A stretch of DNA of 58,382 nt from Bacteroidota bacterium (GCA_007693555.1 REDJ01000095.1:1-58382); one strand, 5' to 3'. Shown: positions 6,745 to 16,386, counted from the first letter of the stretch. Program-made: numbers and translations. Notes: a model not told the origin generated them from the sequence alone.

Positions 6745-7902
6745 CTAATAAATGATTTCCTCCCTGAAGTTGTTAATAATTGAATTGAACGGATTGGGAG
6801 CAGACTGACCCAGCCCACATTTGGATGCTATCTTCATTGTTTCAGAAAGTTTCTGAAGTTCATCCAAATAGGAAGGTGGTCTGTTGCCTTTTTTAACTGC
6901 TTCAATTCCTTTAAGGAGCTGTTGACAGCCTACCCGGCATGGAGTACATTGACCGCAGGATTCTTCTTCAAAGAATTCAAGGTAGTCGTTAAGGATATTA
7001 TACATGGAGCGGGTGCTGTTGAAAAGCATCATAGAACCCCCGGTCGGTATTCCCTCAAATCCGATAACGGTTTCCTTAAAATGCTTGCGGGCAACACAAA
7101 ACCCTGAAGCTCCGCCAATTTGAACAGCTTTTGTATCACCATCGCCAAATTCGTTAACAAAGTCCTCGAGCGACATACCAAGCTCCAGTTCATAAATACC
7201 GGCTTTGGGAGTATCGCCGGAGACCGAAAATACTTTGGATCCACGTGAGTCAAAAGTACCCATTTCCTTAAATTTGGTTGGGCCTTCTTTGGCAATCATC
7301 AGGGCAAATACCAGGGTTTCAACATTGTTGACGGATGTAGGCTTGCCAAGGTAACCTGAAGTTGTTGGGAATGGTGGCTTGTTGCGGGGTTCGCCGCGCT
7401 TGCCTTCCATTGATTCCATCAGAGCTGTTTCTTCTCCGCACACATAAGCTCCGCTACCAGATTTGATCTCGATGGTGAAATCGAAGTTCATGTTTTTTAA
7501 GTCTTCATGAAACTTATCGATAGCCGCATTAAGCTGTGGCAAAAGAAAATTATACTCGCCCCTCAAATAGATATATCCTCTGCTGGCGCCTGTTGATTTT
7601 CCACAAAGAGCCATTCCTCCCAGCACTTTTTCGGGCACCTGGGTAAGGATTTCACGATCTTTAAATGTGCCGGGCTCGCCCTCATCTGCATTACAGATCA
7701 CATACTTCTGATCCGCTTCTTCGTTTTTGGCAAATTTCCACTTTAGTCCTGTGGGAAAACCTGCACCACCACGGCCTCGAAGACCGGAGTCAATTATATC
7801 AAGGATGATCTCATCCTGTGTTCTTTTAAAGGAACGATCCAGGATTTCGAGATAATCCACCTGTTCAAATATAAGGTCAACCTTTTTTATTTTGTTCTCC
7901 AT
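6745..7902 (-). CDS. hydB: Hydrogenase flavoprotein subunit HydB (compact, NuoF-like)
   Basis: A 385-residue NuoF-family protein expected to bind FMN and NAD(H). Visible are the FMN/NADH glycine-rich region (GLRGRGGAGFPTGLKW, residues about 41-56), the CNADEGEPGTFKDRE motif, GAYVCGEETALMESMEG, and the C-terminal [4Fe-4S] motif CGQCTPCRVGC plus a later Cys. Bifurcating HydB proteins are about 600 residues, with an N-terminal thioredoxin-like [2Fe-2S] domain and a C-terminal two-[4Fe-4S] domain; both are missing here. The gaps to hydC (40 bases) and hydA (74 bases) leave no room for them. NADH coupling is likely; ferredoxin-dependent bifurcation is doubtful. Confidence 0.93.
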   Translation of the reverse strand: MENKIKKVDLIFEQVDYLEILDRSFKRTQDEIILDIIDSGLRGRGGAGFPTGLKWKFAKNEEADQKYVICNADEGEPGTFKDREILTQVPEKVLGGMALCGKSTGASRGYIYLRGEYNFLLPQLNAAIDKFHEDLKNMNFDFTIEIKSGSGAYVCGEETALMESMEGKRGEPRNKPPFPTTSGYLGKPTSVNNVETLVFALMIAKEGPTKFKEMGTFDSRGSKVFSVSGDTPKAGIYELELGMSLEDFVNEFGDGDTKAVQIGGASGFCVARKHFKETVIGFEGIPTGGSMMLFNSTRSMYNILNDYLEFFEEESCGQCTPCRVGCQQLLKGIEAVKKGNRPPSYLDELQKLSETMKIASKCGLGQSAPNPFNSIINNFREEIIY

Positions 7903-7942
7903 AATAATATGCTTTTGGAATGAAAATTAAATTTGAAATCAA

Positions 7943-8410
7943 TTACTTCTGCTTAAGATATCCCTGAATGACTTCAACTGCCGATTCAGGAGTAACCTCC
8001 GGATGAACCTCATCATTAATGAGCATTACCGGGCCCTTGTGGCACCAGCCCAGGCAGTTGGCCTGTAACAAACTGAACTTACCATCAGAGGTATTCTCGC
8101 CCAGTTTGATTTTCAGCAAATCTTCCAAAGCACCTATTACGGCATCTTTACCTTTCATATGGCAGGTAATGGTTTTGCAAACCCTGATGATATTTTTCCC
8201 CTTGGGTGTGGTATCCATAAAGGTGTAAAATGATGCAGTGCCAAAAACATCAGCCGTGCTGATATCTAGCTCCCTGGCAATGGCAACCATGGCATCCTCA
8301 GATAAAAACCTCTCTGACCGAATTACGGCCTGAAGAATAGGCATAAGGCTTTCACGCGTCGTGCCGTGAACTTCTGCCTGTTGTTTTACTAATTCTTCAA
8401 TGTTTGTCAT
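7943..8410 (-). CDS. hydC: Hydrogenase [2Fe-2S] subunit HydC (NuoE-like)
   Basis: A 155-residue NuoE-like protein. The N-terminal helical part (residues 1-70) precedes a thioredoxin-like [2Fe-2S] domain with ligands in VCKTITC (C-x4-C, about 98-103) and NCLGWC (C-x3-C, about 138-142). It passes electrons between HydB flavin and HydA. It is the first gene of the minus-strand hydCBA operon, with a candidate promoter at 8471-8478 and paired 16-base direct repeats upstream. Length is normal for the family. Confidence 0.93.
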   Translation of the reverse strand: MTNIEELVKQQAEVHGTTRESLMPILQAVIRSERFLSEDAMVAIARELDISTADVFGTASFYTFMDTTPKGKNIIRVCKTITCHMKGKDAVIGALEDLLKIKLGENTSDGKFSLLQANCLGWCHKGPVMLINDEVHPEVTPESAVEVIQGYLKQK

Positions 8411-8470
8411 AGAATTCCCTTTCTAGTTAATAATGTGTGTTTTATAATGAAAGCTTTAGTTTTTTCAGGC

Positions 8471-8478
8471 CAAATATA
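8471..8478 (-). promoter_or_regulatory. Candidate -7 box of hydCBA
   Basis: The minus-strand sequence TATATTTG fits TAnnTTTG and lies about 60 bases upstream of the hydC start. The -33 region, about 17-20 bases farther, falls inside the first 16-base direct repeat and has only a TTTA match. Strength is uncertain. Confidence 0.4.
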
Positions 8479-8494
8479 AGAAGGCTTTTTGGAT

Positions 8495-8564
8495 TAAATA
8501 ATTTTTTCTTTAATAAAAATCATTAATATCCGTAATTTAGAATCATACTAAATAATTTTTTCTT
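8495..8564. repeat. 16-base direct repeat pair upstream of hydC
   Basis: TAAATAATTTTTTCTT occurs identically at 8495-8510 and 8549-8564, 54 bases start to start. The nearer copy covers the expected -33 region of hydCBA. The spacing is close to five DNA turns, so both copies would face the same side. Possible binding sites for an activator or repressor. Confidence 0.6.
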
Positions 8565-8711
8565 GAATAAATACTTATATAATTCATTATTAGATTATTA
8601 GAAGCTTAAATTGTTTATAGAAATAATTAAGAGAAAGGATTAACAACAGTAACCCATTTTGCTTTTTTTTAGTTCTCAAATAAAATGGTTAGGTTTACAA
8701 AAAACTAGCAG

Positions 8712-9482
8712 GTGGAAAAAGAAATAAAATACCGGTATTTCATTGAATTACGATTTGACGGTACCAACTATCACGGCTGGCAGATACAGCCAAATGCCAA
8801 TAGTATTCAGCAAACCCTTCAAACTGCCTTATCAACTCTGCTTAAAGAAAATACAGAGTTGACAGGTTCGGGCAGAACAGATACAGGAGTGCACGCCACA
8901 CATTTTACGGCGCATTTTGACAGTAAATCAACTCCGGAAAAAATAAAAAGAATTGATCTTGTCTATAAACTCAACAGAATACTTCCGCCCGACATTGCAA
9001 TAATAAATGCAAGGCAGGTTAATAAGGATGCCCATGCTCGCTACAGTGCCTTATCCAGAAGTTATGAATATTTCATTTGCCGTCGAAAAGACCCGTTTTT
9101 CATAAACCGGGCCTGGCCTATGGAAAGAAAACTTGATTTTGATGCAATGCAAAAAGCAACAGAAATACTTTTTGAGTATAATGACTTTGAGGCTTTTACA
9201 AAAGCAAATACACAGGTAAATCATTTTAAGTGCAATATTTTATATGCTGAGTGGTGCCAGGAAGGACATATCTGGAAATTTCGCATAAAAGCCGACCGTT
9301 TCTTAAGAAATATGGTAAGAGCCATTGTAGGTACAATTACAGATGTGGGCCTGGGAAAAATCACCGTGGAAAAGATGAAGGAAATCATTGAAAGTAAAAA
9401 CCGAAGCAATGCGGGTTACTCTGTTCCAGGCTGCGGGCTTTATTTTATCGGAGCTGAATATCCTCCTGAAATTTATCTGTGA
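8712..9482 (+). CDS. truA: tRNA pseudouridine(38-40) synthase TruA
   Basis: A 256-residue enzyme that isomerises uridines 38-40 in the tRNA anticodon arm. The catalytic-Asp motif GSGRTDTGVHA is at residues about 53-63, with FDGTNYHGWQ near residue 14 and the C-terminal FLRNMVRAIVGT segment near 200. The start is a GTG (8712-8714) with AG-rich sequence just before it; no in-frame ATG nearby preserves the conserved N-terminus. It is transcribed divergently from hydCBA. Length is typical. Confidence 0.95.
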   Translation: MEKEIKYRYFIELRFDGTNYHGWQIQPNANSIQQTLQTALSTLLKENTELTGSGRTDTGVHATHFTAHFDSKSTPEKIKRIDLVYKLNRILPPDIAIINARQVNKDAHARYSALSRSYEYFICRRKDPFFINRAWPMERKLDFDAMQKATEILFEYNDFEAFTKANTQVNHFKCNILYAEWCQEGHIWKFRIKADRFLRNMVRAIVGTITDVGLGKITVEKMKEIIESKNRSNAGYSVPGCGLYFIGAEYPPEIYL

Positions 9483-9511
9483 CGGATAATGGGTAACGGG
9501 TAACAGGTGTT

Positions 9512-9554
9512 GGAGCATAGCGACAATCCCGAGAGCCAAAGGTGATTCGGGAAT
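9512..9554. repeat. Dispersed CCCGAGAGCCAAAGG element, copy 1
   Basis: The stretch containing CCCGAGAGCCAAAGGTGATT and then CGGGA lies 30 bases after truA. It matches the left arm of the element at 20874-20990, and its ends (CCCGA...TCGGGA) are themselves inverted. Flanking DNA is low-complexity (GGGTAACGGGTAACAGG before, CTATTAACTTATCAACCTATCAAC after). Confidence 0.75.
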
Positions 9555-9612
9555 GAATAACGGGTTTCTAAACCTCTAAACCTATTAACTTATCAACCTA
9601 TCAACTTTTAAA

Positions 9613-10857
9613 CTAAAAAATATGCCCCAGTTTATTCTTTTTAGTATCGAGATATATTTTGCAGTGTGGCCCCACAGGCACAACAATGGGGATATTTTCT
9701 GTAATTTCAATTCCATAACCTGATAGGCCGGTTCTTTTGCTGGGGTTATTGGTAATAAGCCTTATTCTTGTTACACCCAGTTTACGCAATATTTGAGCTC
9801 CAATACCATAATCTCTTTCATCAGCTTTGAAACCGAGTTCTATATTTGCTTCAACCGTATCCAGACCTTTCTCTTGTAAATGGTATGCCTTGAGTTTATT
9901 AAGAAGCCCTATTCCTCTCCCTTCTTGATTCATATAAAGAACAACACCTTTCCCTTCTTCTTCAACCATTTGCATAGCTTTATGAAGCTGTCCTCCGCAA
10001 TCGCATTTGCAGGAACCAAATATATCTCCGGTAACACAGGATGAGTGAACCCTTACAAGCACCTCATCACCGGGTTCCCATATTCCTTTGGTAAGAGCAA
10101 GATGGAGCTTATCATTGGTTGTTTGCCTGAAAGCGGTAAGCTTAAAGTTTCCCCATTCAGTAGGCAGATCAACAGTAATCTCCTGAGAAATCAGGCTTTC
10201 AGTTTTTATCCGGTAAGCTATCAGGTCTTCAATGGTAACAATCTTAAGATCGAATCTTTGGGCAATTTTCATCAATTCAGGCAAGCGCGCCATCGAACCG
10301 TCTTCATTCATAATTTCCACCAGTGCACCTGCGGGTTCAAGTCCGCCCAGCCTTGCCAAGTCAATGGCAGCTTCAGTATGTCCTGCTCTTTGCAAAACAC
10401 CACCTTCCCGGGCTCTGAGTGGGAAAATGTGGCCAGGACGTCCCAACTCATGAGGCTCAATCTTTTTATCTGCAAGTGCTTTTATGGTTTTTGCCCTGTC
10501 AGCAGCAGAAATACCGGTAGTGCATCCATAACCTATTAAATCCACGGAAACAGTAAATGGTGTTTCGTGTAAGGCGGTATTATGAGGAACCATAAGCTCC
10601 AGGCTGAGTTGTTCGCACCTCTGCCTGGTTATTGGAGCACATATCAAACCTCTGCCATGGGTTGCCATAAAATTAACAATCTCAGGCGTGATGGTTTCTG
10701 CCGCTGCAATGAAATCTCCCTCATTCTCTCGATTTTCGTCATCAACTACAATAACTACTTTTCCTTCCTTAATATCTTCAATGGCTTCTTCTATTGTATT
10801 GAAACGGATATCCTCAGACTTGATTTCTTTGGGTTGGTTTCCAAACATTTGATTCAA
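9613..10857 (-). CDS. ribBA: RibBA: DHBP synthase / GTP cyclohydrolase II
   Basis: A 414-residue bifunctional riboflavin-pathway enzyme. Residues about 20-215 are 3,4-dihydroxy-2-butanone-4-phosphate synthase ([11 protein letters not shown], then [16 protein letters not shown]). Residues about 220-405 are GTP cyclohydrolase II ([19 protein letters not shown] with the zinc Cys, and NQEGRGIGL). Both active sites look intact. The annotated start overlaps the 3' end of the upstream glycosyltransferase by 44 bases; an internal Met (residue 4) is an alternative. It is the last gene of a minus-strand run that starts with the LptF/G permease. Confidence 0.95.
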   Translation of the reverse strand: MNQMFGNQPKEIKSEDIRFNTIEEAIEDIKEGKVVIVVDDENRENEGDFIAAAETITPEIVNFMATHGRGLICAPITRQRCEQLSLELMVPHNTALHETPFTVSVDLIGYGCTTGISAADRAKTIKALADKKIEPHELGRPGHIFPLRAREGGVLQRAGHTEAAIDLARLGGLEPAGALVEIMNEDGSMARLPELMKIAQRFDLKIVTIEDLIAYRIKTESLISQEITVDLPTEWGNFKLTAFRQTTNDKLHLALTKGIWEPGDEVLVRVHSSCVTGDIFGSCKCDCGGQLHKAMQMVEEEGKGVVLYMNQEGRGIGLLNKLKAYHLQEKGLDTVEANIELGFKADERDYGIGAQILRKLGVTRIRLITNNPSKRTGLSGYGIEITENIPIVVPVGPHCKIYLDTKKNKLGHIF

Positions 10858-12016
10858 TATTTTTTAAAGACTTGAAAAAACCTAACAACAAGGCCAGGTT
10901 CATACTGTAAAAATGTGTTATATAGCGCAGGATTCCTGCATGAACATTGACTTTTCTCAACAATATTTCCAGCAAAGGTAATAATAACAATACGCAGTGC
11001 ATGAGGAAAACATAAAAATAAAATTTACTATAACCCGAGAGCATTAAATTACTTAAAAATGCAATAACCAAAAAAAATGGAATGATCCATCTTATGGCTT
11101 TATGTGAAATAAAACAAAAAGAAAGCCCTTTGGTTTTATACCAAAGTAAATGTGAAAACTCGCTGAGATTTTGGAAATTACCAGTTGAAATGCGGATTTT
11201 CCTGCGAAATTCATCTTTCAGATTGTTGGAAACATCTTCATTCACTGTGGCATGAAGGTTATTTATGCATTTATAGCCCTGTTCCAGAACTTTCATATTC
11301 AGATAAAAGTCGTCTACCAGGAAATTTTTAGGCACCGGCCTGAATAACTCCCTTCTGATTGCAAAACAACCGCCGAAGGGCCCCATCATGGTTCCCCATA
11401 AAATACTTTCATATTGCTTAATATAGACTTCACGTGAAATGTAAAATCTCTCCTGGAAAGAAATACCGCTGTGATGCATATTTGTATTTACCATCCGGGT
11501 ATCAACCAATCCCGTTTTGGGGTCATTAAAATACCGAACCAATTCAAACAAAGTATTTTCCTCAAGCATTACATTGGCATCGGTAAATACAACAACCTGG
11601 CCTGCCGAACTTTCAAATAAATCATTTATCACATTCCCTTTGCCCCTTCTGTTTTTAAAGGGAAAGAATTTCAAAGAAGGATATTCCTGACATAATTTAT
11701 CAACAATAGAATTGGTATTGTCATCAGAGTTGTCCGAACCGATCAGTACTTCAATTTTTTCTGTGGGATAGGTTGTATTGAAAATGCTTCTCACCTTTTG
11801 TTCAATAACATCCTGCTCATTATATGCCGCAATGAGCAGGCTTACTTTTGGTAAATCTTTACTATCTAATTCGTAACTCTTACTTTGTAATTTTTTTCTG
11901 TGAGAAAGAAGAAAAAGGATCAAGGGAAAGATAAGATAGGAATATAAAACCACCAGAACACTTACCCAAAAAAGGCTTTTAAAAATCCAGTAAACCAAAG
12001 GATAAGAGGCTTCCAT
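10814..12016 (-). CDS. Family 2 glycosyltransferase, membrane-bound
   Basis: A 400-residue protein. An N-terminal membrane segment (about residues 9-35) precedes a GT-A domain with [16 protein letters not shown], the [10 protein letters not shown] region, FTDANVMLE (DXD-like) and VDDFYLNMK. Two to three C-terminal membrane segments follow (about 315-385). This is the layout of processive or lipid-linked family 2 transferases. The donor and acceptor are unknown. It follows the family 4 glycosyltransferase by 7 bases and overlaps ribBA by 44 bases. Surface polysaccharide or glycolipid synthesis is inferred. Confidence 0.85.
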   Translation of the reverse strand: MEASYPLVYWIFKSLFWVSVLVVLYSYLIFPLILFLLSHRKKLQSKSYELDSKDLPKVSLLIAAYNEQDVIEQKVRSIFNTTYPTEKIEVLIGSDNSDDNTNSIVDKLCQEYPSLKFFPFKNRRGKGNVINDLFESSAGQVVVFTDANVMLEENTLFELVRYFNDPKTGLVDTRMVNTNMHHSGISFQERFYISREVYIKQYESILWGTMMGPFGGCFAIRRELFRPVPKNFLVDDFYLNMKVLEQGYKCINNLHATVNEDVSNNLKDEFRRKIRISTGNFQNLSEFSHLLWYKTKGLSFCFISHKAIRWIIPFFLVIAFLSNLMLSGYSKFYFYVFLMHCVLLLLPLLEILLRKVNVHAGILRYITHFYSMNLALLLGFFKSLKNIESNVWKPTQRNQV

Positions 12017-12023
12017 TATTCGT

Positions 12024-13232
12024 TTAACTTAAATGCGACTGATAAAAATCAGCCAGCTTTGATGATATTTTATGGTTATCAAAATTTTCTGCAACAAACT
12101 TAACAGCATTTTTACCAATATCATCAAATAATTTTTTGTTTTCTATCAAATGATTTAGTTTCACCGCAAAATTATAGGGTTCATCTTCAATAAAAATATT
12201 TTTCCCATTTTCAACAGGTATACCTTCTGCCCCAACAGATGTAGTTATGATTGCTTTACCCATTGCCATTCCTTCAATAACCTTTACTCTCATACCACTA
12301 CCTGAAAACAAGGGTGCAATCATTATGGCACTTTTCTGCATAAATTCAGCTGCATCATCTACTTCACCATGAAAAAAAACACCAGGTTTTGATTCAAGCA
12401 TTTTTCTCAGCCATTCGGGTGCATTGCGTCCGGCAACATGAAACTCGATTTCTTTATGTTTTTCAATAATCTTATCCCATACATGATCAATAAACCACAC
12501 CAAACCCTCCTGGTTGGGAAACCAATCAAGTGTGCCAATGAAAAAAACATTGGGAGATATTTTGTTGCCGTGGTAGTTTAGGAATTTTTCCTTATCCAGT
12601 CCTGCCGGTATTACACATATTGGGCGAATATTACCCATTTGTTCAAAAATAAGGGCATCTCTTTGAGTAATAGGAATCAGCAGATCGTAGGTGTTAAGAA
12701 TTTGATTTTTAAATCTTTTAATTCTCAAGGACAGGTTTTTTAGATAAATTTTTCTCAAAAAAGATGAATCTTGATTAGCAACTCGTTCCCATATTTCATG
12801 CTCCAGGTTGTGAGCCCGGAAAGCTACAAGTGCCTTACTGTGCTTTTTTATTAGCGGAATGTAGTAGCACATATAAAGACCTTCTATTTGAACCACGTCA
12901 AAGTTTTTTTCATTGAGAAGTTTTACCAGTATCCGGGAATATTCTTCAGTGAAAAACCTTGTTCCGGTGTAAGGCAATCTTGAAAATAAGAGATTGATAA
13001 ATGCGTCAGCAAAGTTTATATGAGTATGGGTTTTAACCTCGCGGATATCAATACTGTTGCTTATGTAATCAGGTAATTTGCTTAGGTCGGTATAATGTTT
13101 ACTTGTGTTCATTCCCAGGATGGTAATATCATGCCCGAGGGCCTGCAGTCCAAGAGAGATATTCAATGTAGCTATAGCACCCCCATCCCTTGGTGGAAAA
13201 GGAATTTTATTGGTTAACTGCAGGATTTTCAT
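12024..13232 (-). CDS. GT4-type glycosyltransferase
   Basis: A 402-residue GT-B protein. The N-terminal half begins with LTNKIPFPPRDGGAIAT, typical of family 4 acceptor domains. The C-terminal half has the nucleotide-sugar site (FIGTLDWFPNQEGLVWF near 230, HGEVDD near 292, and the E-x7-E region around APLFSGSGMRVKVIEGMAMG, about 308-327). It resembles PEP-CTERM/exosortase-type or sugar-1-phosphate-independent family 4 enzymes. It lies between the LptF/G permease and the family 2 transferase, so envelope glycan assembly is likely. Exact substrate unknown. Confidence 0.87.
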   Translation of the reverse strand: MKILQLTNKIPFPPRDGGAIATLNISLGLQALGHDITILGMNTSKHYTDLSKLPDYISNSIDIREVKTHTHINFADAFINLLFSRLPYTGTRFFTEEYSRILVKLLNEKNFDVVQIEGLYMCYYIPLIKKHSKALVAFRAHNLEHEIWERVANQDSSFLRKIYLKNLSLRIKRFKNQILNTYDLLIPITQRDALIFEQMGNIRPICVIPAGLDKEKFLNYHGNKISPNVFFIGTLDWFPNQEGLVWFIDHVWDKIIEKHKEIEFHVAGRNAPEWLRKMLESKPGVFFHGEVDDAAEFMQKSAIMIAPLFSGSGMRVKVIEGMAMGKAIITTSVGAEGIPVENGKNIFIEDEPYNFAVKLNHLIENKKLFDDIGKNAVKFVAENFDNHKISSKLADFYQSHLS

Positions 13233-13281
13233 TCCTTCTTTTTTGCTTGCAAAAATATCAGTAATAAATGAGATAATTCTA

Positions 13282-14745
13282 TTATTCTTTACCTGTATTG
13301 CTCAGGCGACCAAAAAATCTTTTTGATCTGAATCTTATTTTTCCAATTTGCGACAGATAACTATCCATATCCAGCACAGCTGAATCGGTACTTGATTTGT
13401 AGGTAAGTAAGATAGCAATAGGGAGGAGAAAAGCACTTGACATCCACATTCCCTGCCAGGCTTCCATAACACCTTCTCTCACAAACTTCTCACCGGTCAT
13501 TGATATTACATGGAATAAAACGAAAAACAAAACTGACACAACAACAGGCAGGCCGAACCCACCTTTTCTTATAATGGCACCCAAGGGAGCTCCTATCATG
13601 AATAAAACAAAACAAGCGAAAGAGAGAGTAAATTTTCTGTGAAACTCAATCTGATAGCGGGCAAGACTTCTTTCCCGCTGCCGAAATTCTTCATGTGAAA
13701 AGCGGGCATTTTCTCTCACCTGCCTGATGGTGCCCATTGCCTGATCGGTTATAAGCCTGTGATAAGAATAACTATCTCCCGTTAAAATATCCGGATCTAA
13801 TGCATTCTCAAGATTGTAAAGGTTTGATTTTCTAACACTGTCAATGGTAGTGTAAAAATATAACCTTTGCATATTATTTCTTACAAACTCTGTTTTTCGT
13901 CTATTCATCTCAATTTTCATAGAATCCTGAAAATGCAAAAGCTGAGAAATATTTAACATGCGAAAATGGGAGCGAAATAAATCTTCATCAGTACGCGTAA
14001 GTTCAAATCCGCTGAGGTCAAATTTTCTTGTTTGCTTTTCAAAGTATGTTCGCTGAAACTGATAAGATAAATCCCTGCTGTCCTGGGGCTGAATATCCTG
14101 GTAGTTGCTGCCGTTATATAAAGTAAGAACCAAATAAAGTCTGTCTTCTGTAACTCGCATTGTACCCCATTCTGCTACGGTAAGATTGGTGTTTCCTCTT
14201 CGTTCAGTATGGTCATATATTTTGATATTTCGCAATATATTACCATCTCCCTCTTTTTGATCAACTTTTATAACATAATTGTCTATTCCCTTGTAGTATA
14301 CACCTTCCATGATGTTAAAAGCAGGCCTTTGTTGGCGTACATCATAAAGAAGAGAACCCATTTTAAGGTGAGCAACGGGAAGTATATTGTTTGAAAAGTA
14401 AAAAGCAGTAATTACCAAAACCACAGAAACCACTACCAGTGGCCACATAATTTTTGTGAGCGAAATACCTGCTGATTTTAGTGCAACCAGTTCATAATTT
14501 TCGCCCAAACTTCCTATGGTCATTATGGAGGACAAAAGTATAGCCAATGGCAATGCAAGCGGAACCATTGTAGCAGAAGCATAATAAAGCAATTCGGCTA
14601 TAATATACCACTCAAGTCCCTTGCCTACCAAATCATCAATGTACTTCCATAGGAATTGCATAAGCAGTATAAAAAGTGCTATAAAAAAGGTCATGATAAA
14701 CGGACCTAAATATGTTCGCAAAACCAGCCAGTGTAATTTCTTCAT
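13282..14745 (-). CDS. LptF/LptG family permease (YjgP/YjgQ)
   Basis: A 487-residue inner-membrane protein with N-terminal membrane segments (about 12-33, 50-80, 100-122), a long periplasmic beta-rich region (about 125-370) and three C-terminal membrane segments (about 372-450). It would be a membrane subunit of the lipopolysaccharide export ABC transporter. The family is usually about 360 residues in Proteobacteria; the longer periplasmic part is common in Bacteroidota. It heads a run with two glycosyltransferases and ribBA. A minus-strand TATCTTTG -7 box lies at 14859-14866. I cannot say whether it is LptF or LptG. Confidence 0.88.
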   Translation of the reverse strand: MKKLHWLVLRTYLGPFIMTFFIALFILLMQFLWKYIDDLVGKGLEWYIIAELLYYASATMVPLALPLAILLSSIMTIGSLGENYELVALKSAGISLTKIMWPLVVVSVVLVITAFYFSNNILPVAHLKMGSLLYDVRQQRPAFNIMEGVYYKGIDNYVIKVDQKEGDGNILRNIKIYDHTERRGNTNLTVAEWGTMRVTEDRLYLVLTLYNGSNYQDIQPQDSRDLSYQFQRTYFEKQTRKFDLSGFELTRTDEDLFRSHFRMLNISQLLHFQDSMKIEMNRRKTEFVRNNMQRLYFYTTIDSVRKSNLYNLENALDPDILTGDSYSYHRLITDQAMGTIRQVRENARFSHEEFRQRERSLARYQIEFHRKFTLSFACFVLFMIGAPLGAIIRKGGFGLPVVVSVLFFVLFHVISMTGEKFVREGVMEAWQGMWMSSAFLLPIAILLTYKSSTDSAVLDMDSYLSQIGKIRFRSKRFFGRLSNTGKE

Positions 14746-14931
14746 CAGAAGATATTTGATTTATTATATTTAATCACAGTAATTATTATGGTAGCCTTAC
14801 CTGTAAATATTTTGGTGAATTTTACATATTGGCAGGTCTGATGCAATTCAAACTCCTGCAAAGATACAACTCATATGAGATTTAATCAGCTAAAATTAGT
14901 TTAAAATGCATGCGTATTATAAAGAATTCGA

Positions 14932-16197
14932 TTGATGGTAACTACATATTTGACATGCATGAAAACCCTCATTAAAAAAAAGCTATTATTCACTATTTTT
15001 GTGAGTTTAACTTCAACTTTATACTCGTACATTTTGTTTTCAAAACAAATTACCAATACTTTACAAATGCGGTTTTACAAGAAATATTATATAAGAATCT
15101 TTCCTGAATTGACAATTCTTCATAAAAAAACAAGATGGATAATTGCATTTTTTCTCATTATTCTATTGCAGGGATGTGCACCTGCAAGGGAAATTACTGA
15201 TTTTTCCGGCAGAGCTATCCACTATTTTGATTTGGTAGAAATCGGAGGTATTAAGCAAGCAATAATGATAAATGGTAAAAATGTGAATAACCCCGTTCTG
15301 GTATTTCTACATGGCGGACCCGGGTTTCCCATGCTTCCTTTTGCACCTTTTTCAGAAAGTATGCGCCTGCTCGAAGAACAATATACAATTGTTTACTGGG
15401 AACAAAGAGGTACGGGCAAATCATTCAGAAGAAACCTGAAAGCAGAAACCATGAACCTCGACCAATTTATTGATGATACCCGGGAAGTAATTAATTATGT
15501 TCGAAATCTTTTGGGTGTTGAAAAGGTTTTTTTGTGGGGACACTCCTGGGGAAGTAATATTGGGGCAATATTCGCATCAAGATATCCTGAATACCTCTTC
15601 GCCTATATTTCAACTGGTCAAAGCGTCAATCCTTTCAGAAATGAAATGCTTGCTTATGAGTTTGTCAAAAACAGGGCAAAAGAAGAGAATAACCCGCGTG
15701 CCTTGAGACAACTGGCAAGGATAGATACTATTCCCGAAAATTATTCTTTGCAGGATGCCCTTACCATCAGGAGGTGGGTATACAGATATGGAGGAATAGT
15801 TTACCAGGACAGAGATGAGCGACCATATGTTGATTTACGTGAAATAAGAACCATCCTTACAACACCTGTTTATTCACTTTGGGTTAGAATAAATTTGCTT
15901 CGTAATCCATATTTCAGTGCAGATAAACTTTGGGAAGATTTAAAAAATATAAACCTCAAGGAACAAGCACCTAAAATAGAAGTACCTGTATTTTTTCTTG
16001 TGGGAAGGCATGATATCATTGTTTCACATATCCTTGCTGAAGAATACTTTGAAAAACTGGTGGCGCCAGCAGGAAAAACGCTTATCTGGTTTGAAGAGTC
16101 AGCACACAGGCCTCATACCGAAGAAAAAGAAAAGTTTCTAAGTATTATGAAAAGCCAGATTTCTCAATATGCCCTCAAAGGTGAAATACCTGAATAA
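14932..16197 (+). CDS. Lipoprotein alpha/beta hydrolase, proline iminopeptidase-like
   Basis: The reading frame is 421 codons, but the likely start is the ATG at 15067, giving about 376 residues. From there a basic N-terminus and hydrophobic core end in the lipobox LLQGC, so the protein is a lipoprotein. The hydrolase domain has the oxyanion motif HGGPGFP, nucleophile elbow GHSWG, acid in VGRHD and a C-terminal His in ESAHRP. These mark the S33 peptidase / prolyl aminopeptidase-like group. Substrate not known. It is a single gene followed by a strong terminator. Confidence 0.85.
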   Translation: MMVTTYLTCMKTLIKKKLLFTIFVSLTSTLYSYILFSKQITNTLQMRFYKKYYIRIFPELTILHKKTRWIIAFFLIILLQGCAPAREITDFSGRAIHYFDLVEIGGIKQAIMINGKNVNNPVLVFLHGGPGFPMLPFAPFSESMRLLEEQYTIVYWEQRGTGKSFRRNLKAETMNLDQFIDDTREVINYVRNLLGVEKVFLWGHSWGSNIGAIFASRYPEYLFAYISTGQSVNPFRNEMLAYEFVKNRAKEENNPRALRQLARIDTIPENYSLQDALTIRRWVYRYGGIVYQDRDERPYVDLREIRTILTTPVYSLWVRINLLRNPYFSADKLWEDLKNINLKEQAPKIEVPVFFLVGRHDIIVSHILAEEYFEKLVAPAGKTLIWFEESAHRPHTEEKEKFLSIMKSQISQYALKGEIPE

Positions 16198-16253
16198 TTA
16201 TTATTTAAAACAGAGGCTTTCCAAATCTTACACTTACACGCATCAATAGAAAT

Positions 16254-16293
16254 AAAAAAGCGCCTGAGATTTTAAATCCCGAGGCGCTTTTTT
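16254..16293 (+). terminator. Rho-independent terminator after the hydrolase gene
   Basis: AAAAAAGCGCCT and AGGCGCTTTTTT form a strong stem around a 16-base loop, with a T tract on the plus strand and an A tract on the other side, so it may act in both directions. Confidence 0.85.
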
Positions 16294-16324
16294 CGCTTTG
16301 TTTAAACAACATGAAGAGAATTAC

Positions 16325-16386
16325 AAACAAAACAATTCAAACCAAAAAACAAATCAAATCAAATCAAGTCAAACCAAAACCAAATT
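16325..16386. repeat. A/C-rich pentamer-like direct repeats
   Basis: Runs of CAAAT/CAAAC-type units (for example AAATCAAATCAAATCAAGTC) lie between the terminator and the 3' end of the receiver-like gene. No G occurs except in AAGTC. Possibly slippage-derived; no function seen. Confidence 0.6.

Larger units (their letters stand above)
8411..8711. other. Divergent control region between hydC and truA
   Basis: 301 AT-rich bases. Contains a minus-strand -7 box (8471-8478) and a 16-base direct repeat (8495-8510 and 8549-8564). No convincing Rex operator was found; only isolated half-sites such as TTAACAA near 8641 are present. No gene seen. Confidence 0.6.

Noticed and set aside
6671-7942. Frameshift explanation for the short HydB
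   Set aside because: The intergenic gaps of 40 and 74 bases contain no remnant of the missing domains, so HydB is short by design, not broken.
8620-8660. Possible Rex operator upstream of hydC (TTAACAA near 8641, TTGTTTATAGAAATAATT near 8610)
   Set aside because: Only half-sites; the opposite halves do not match the operator.
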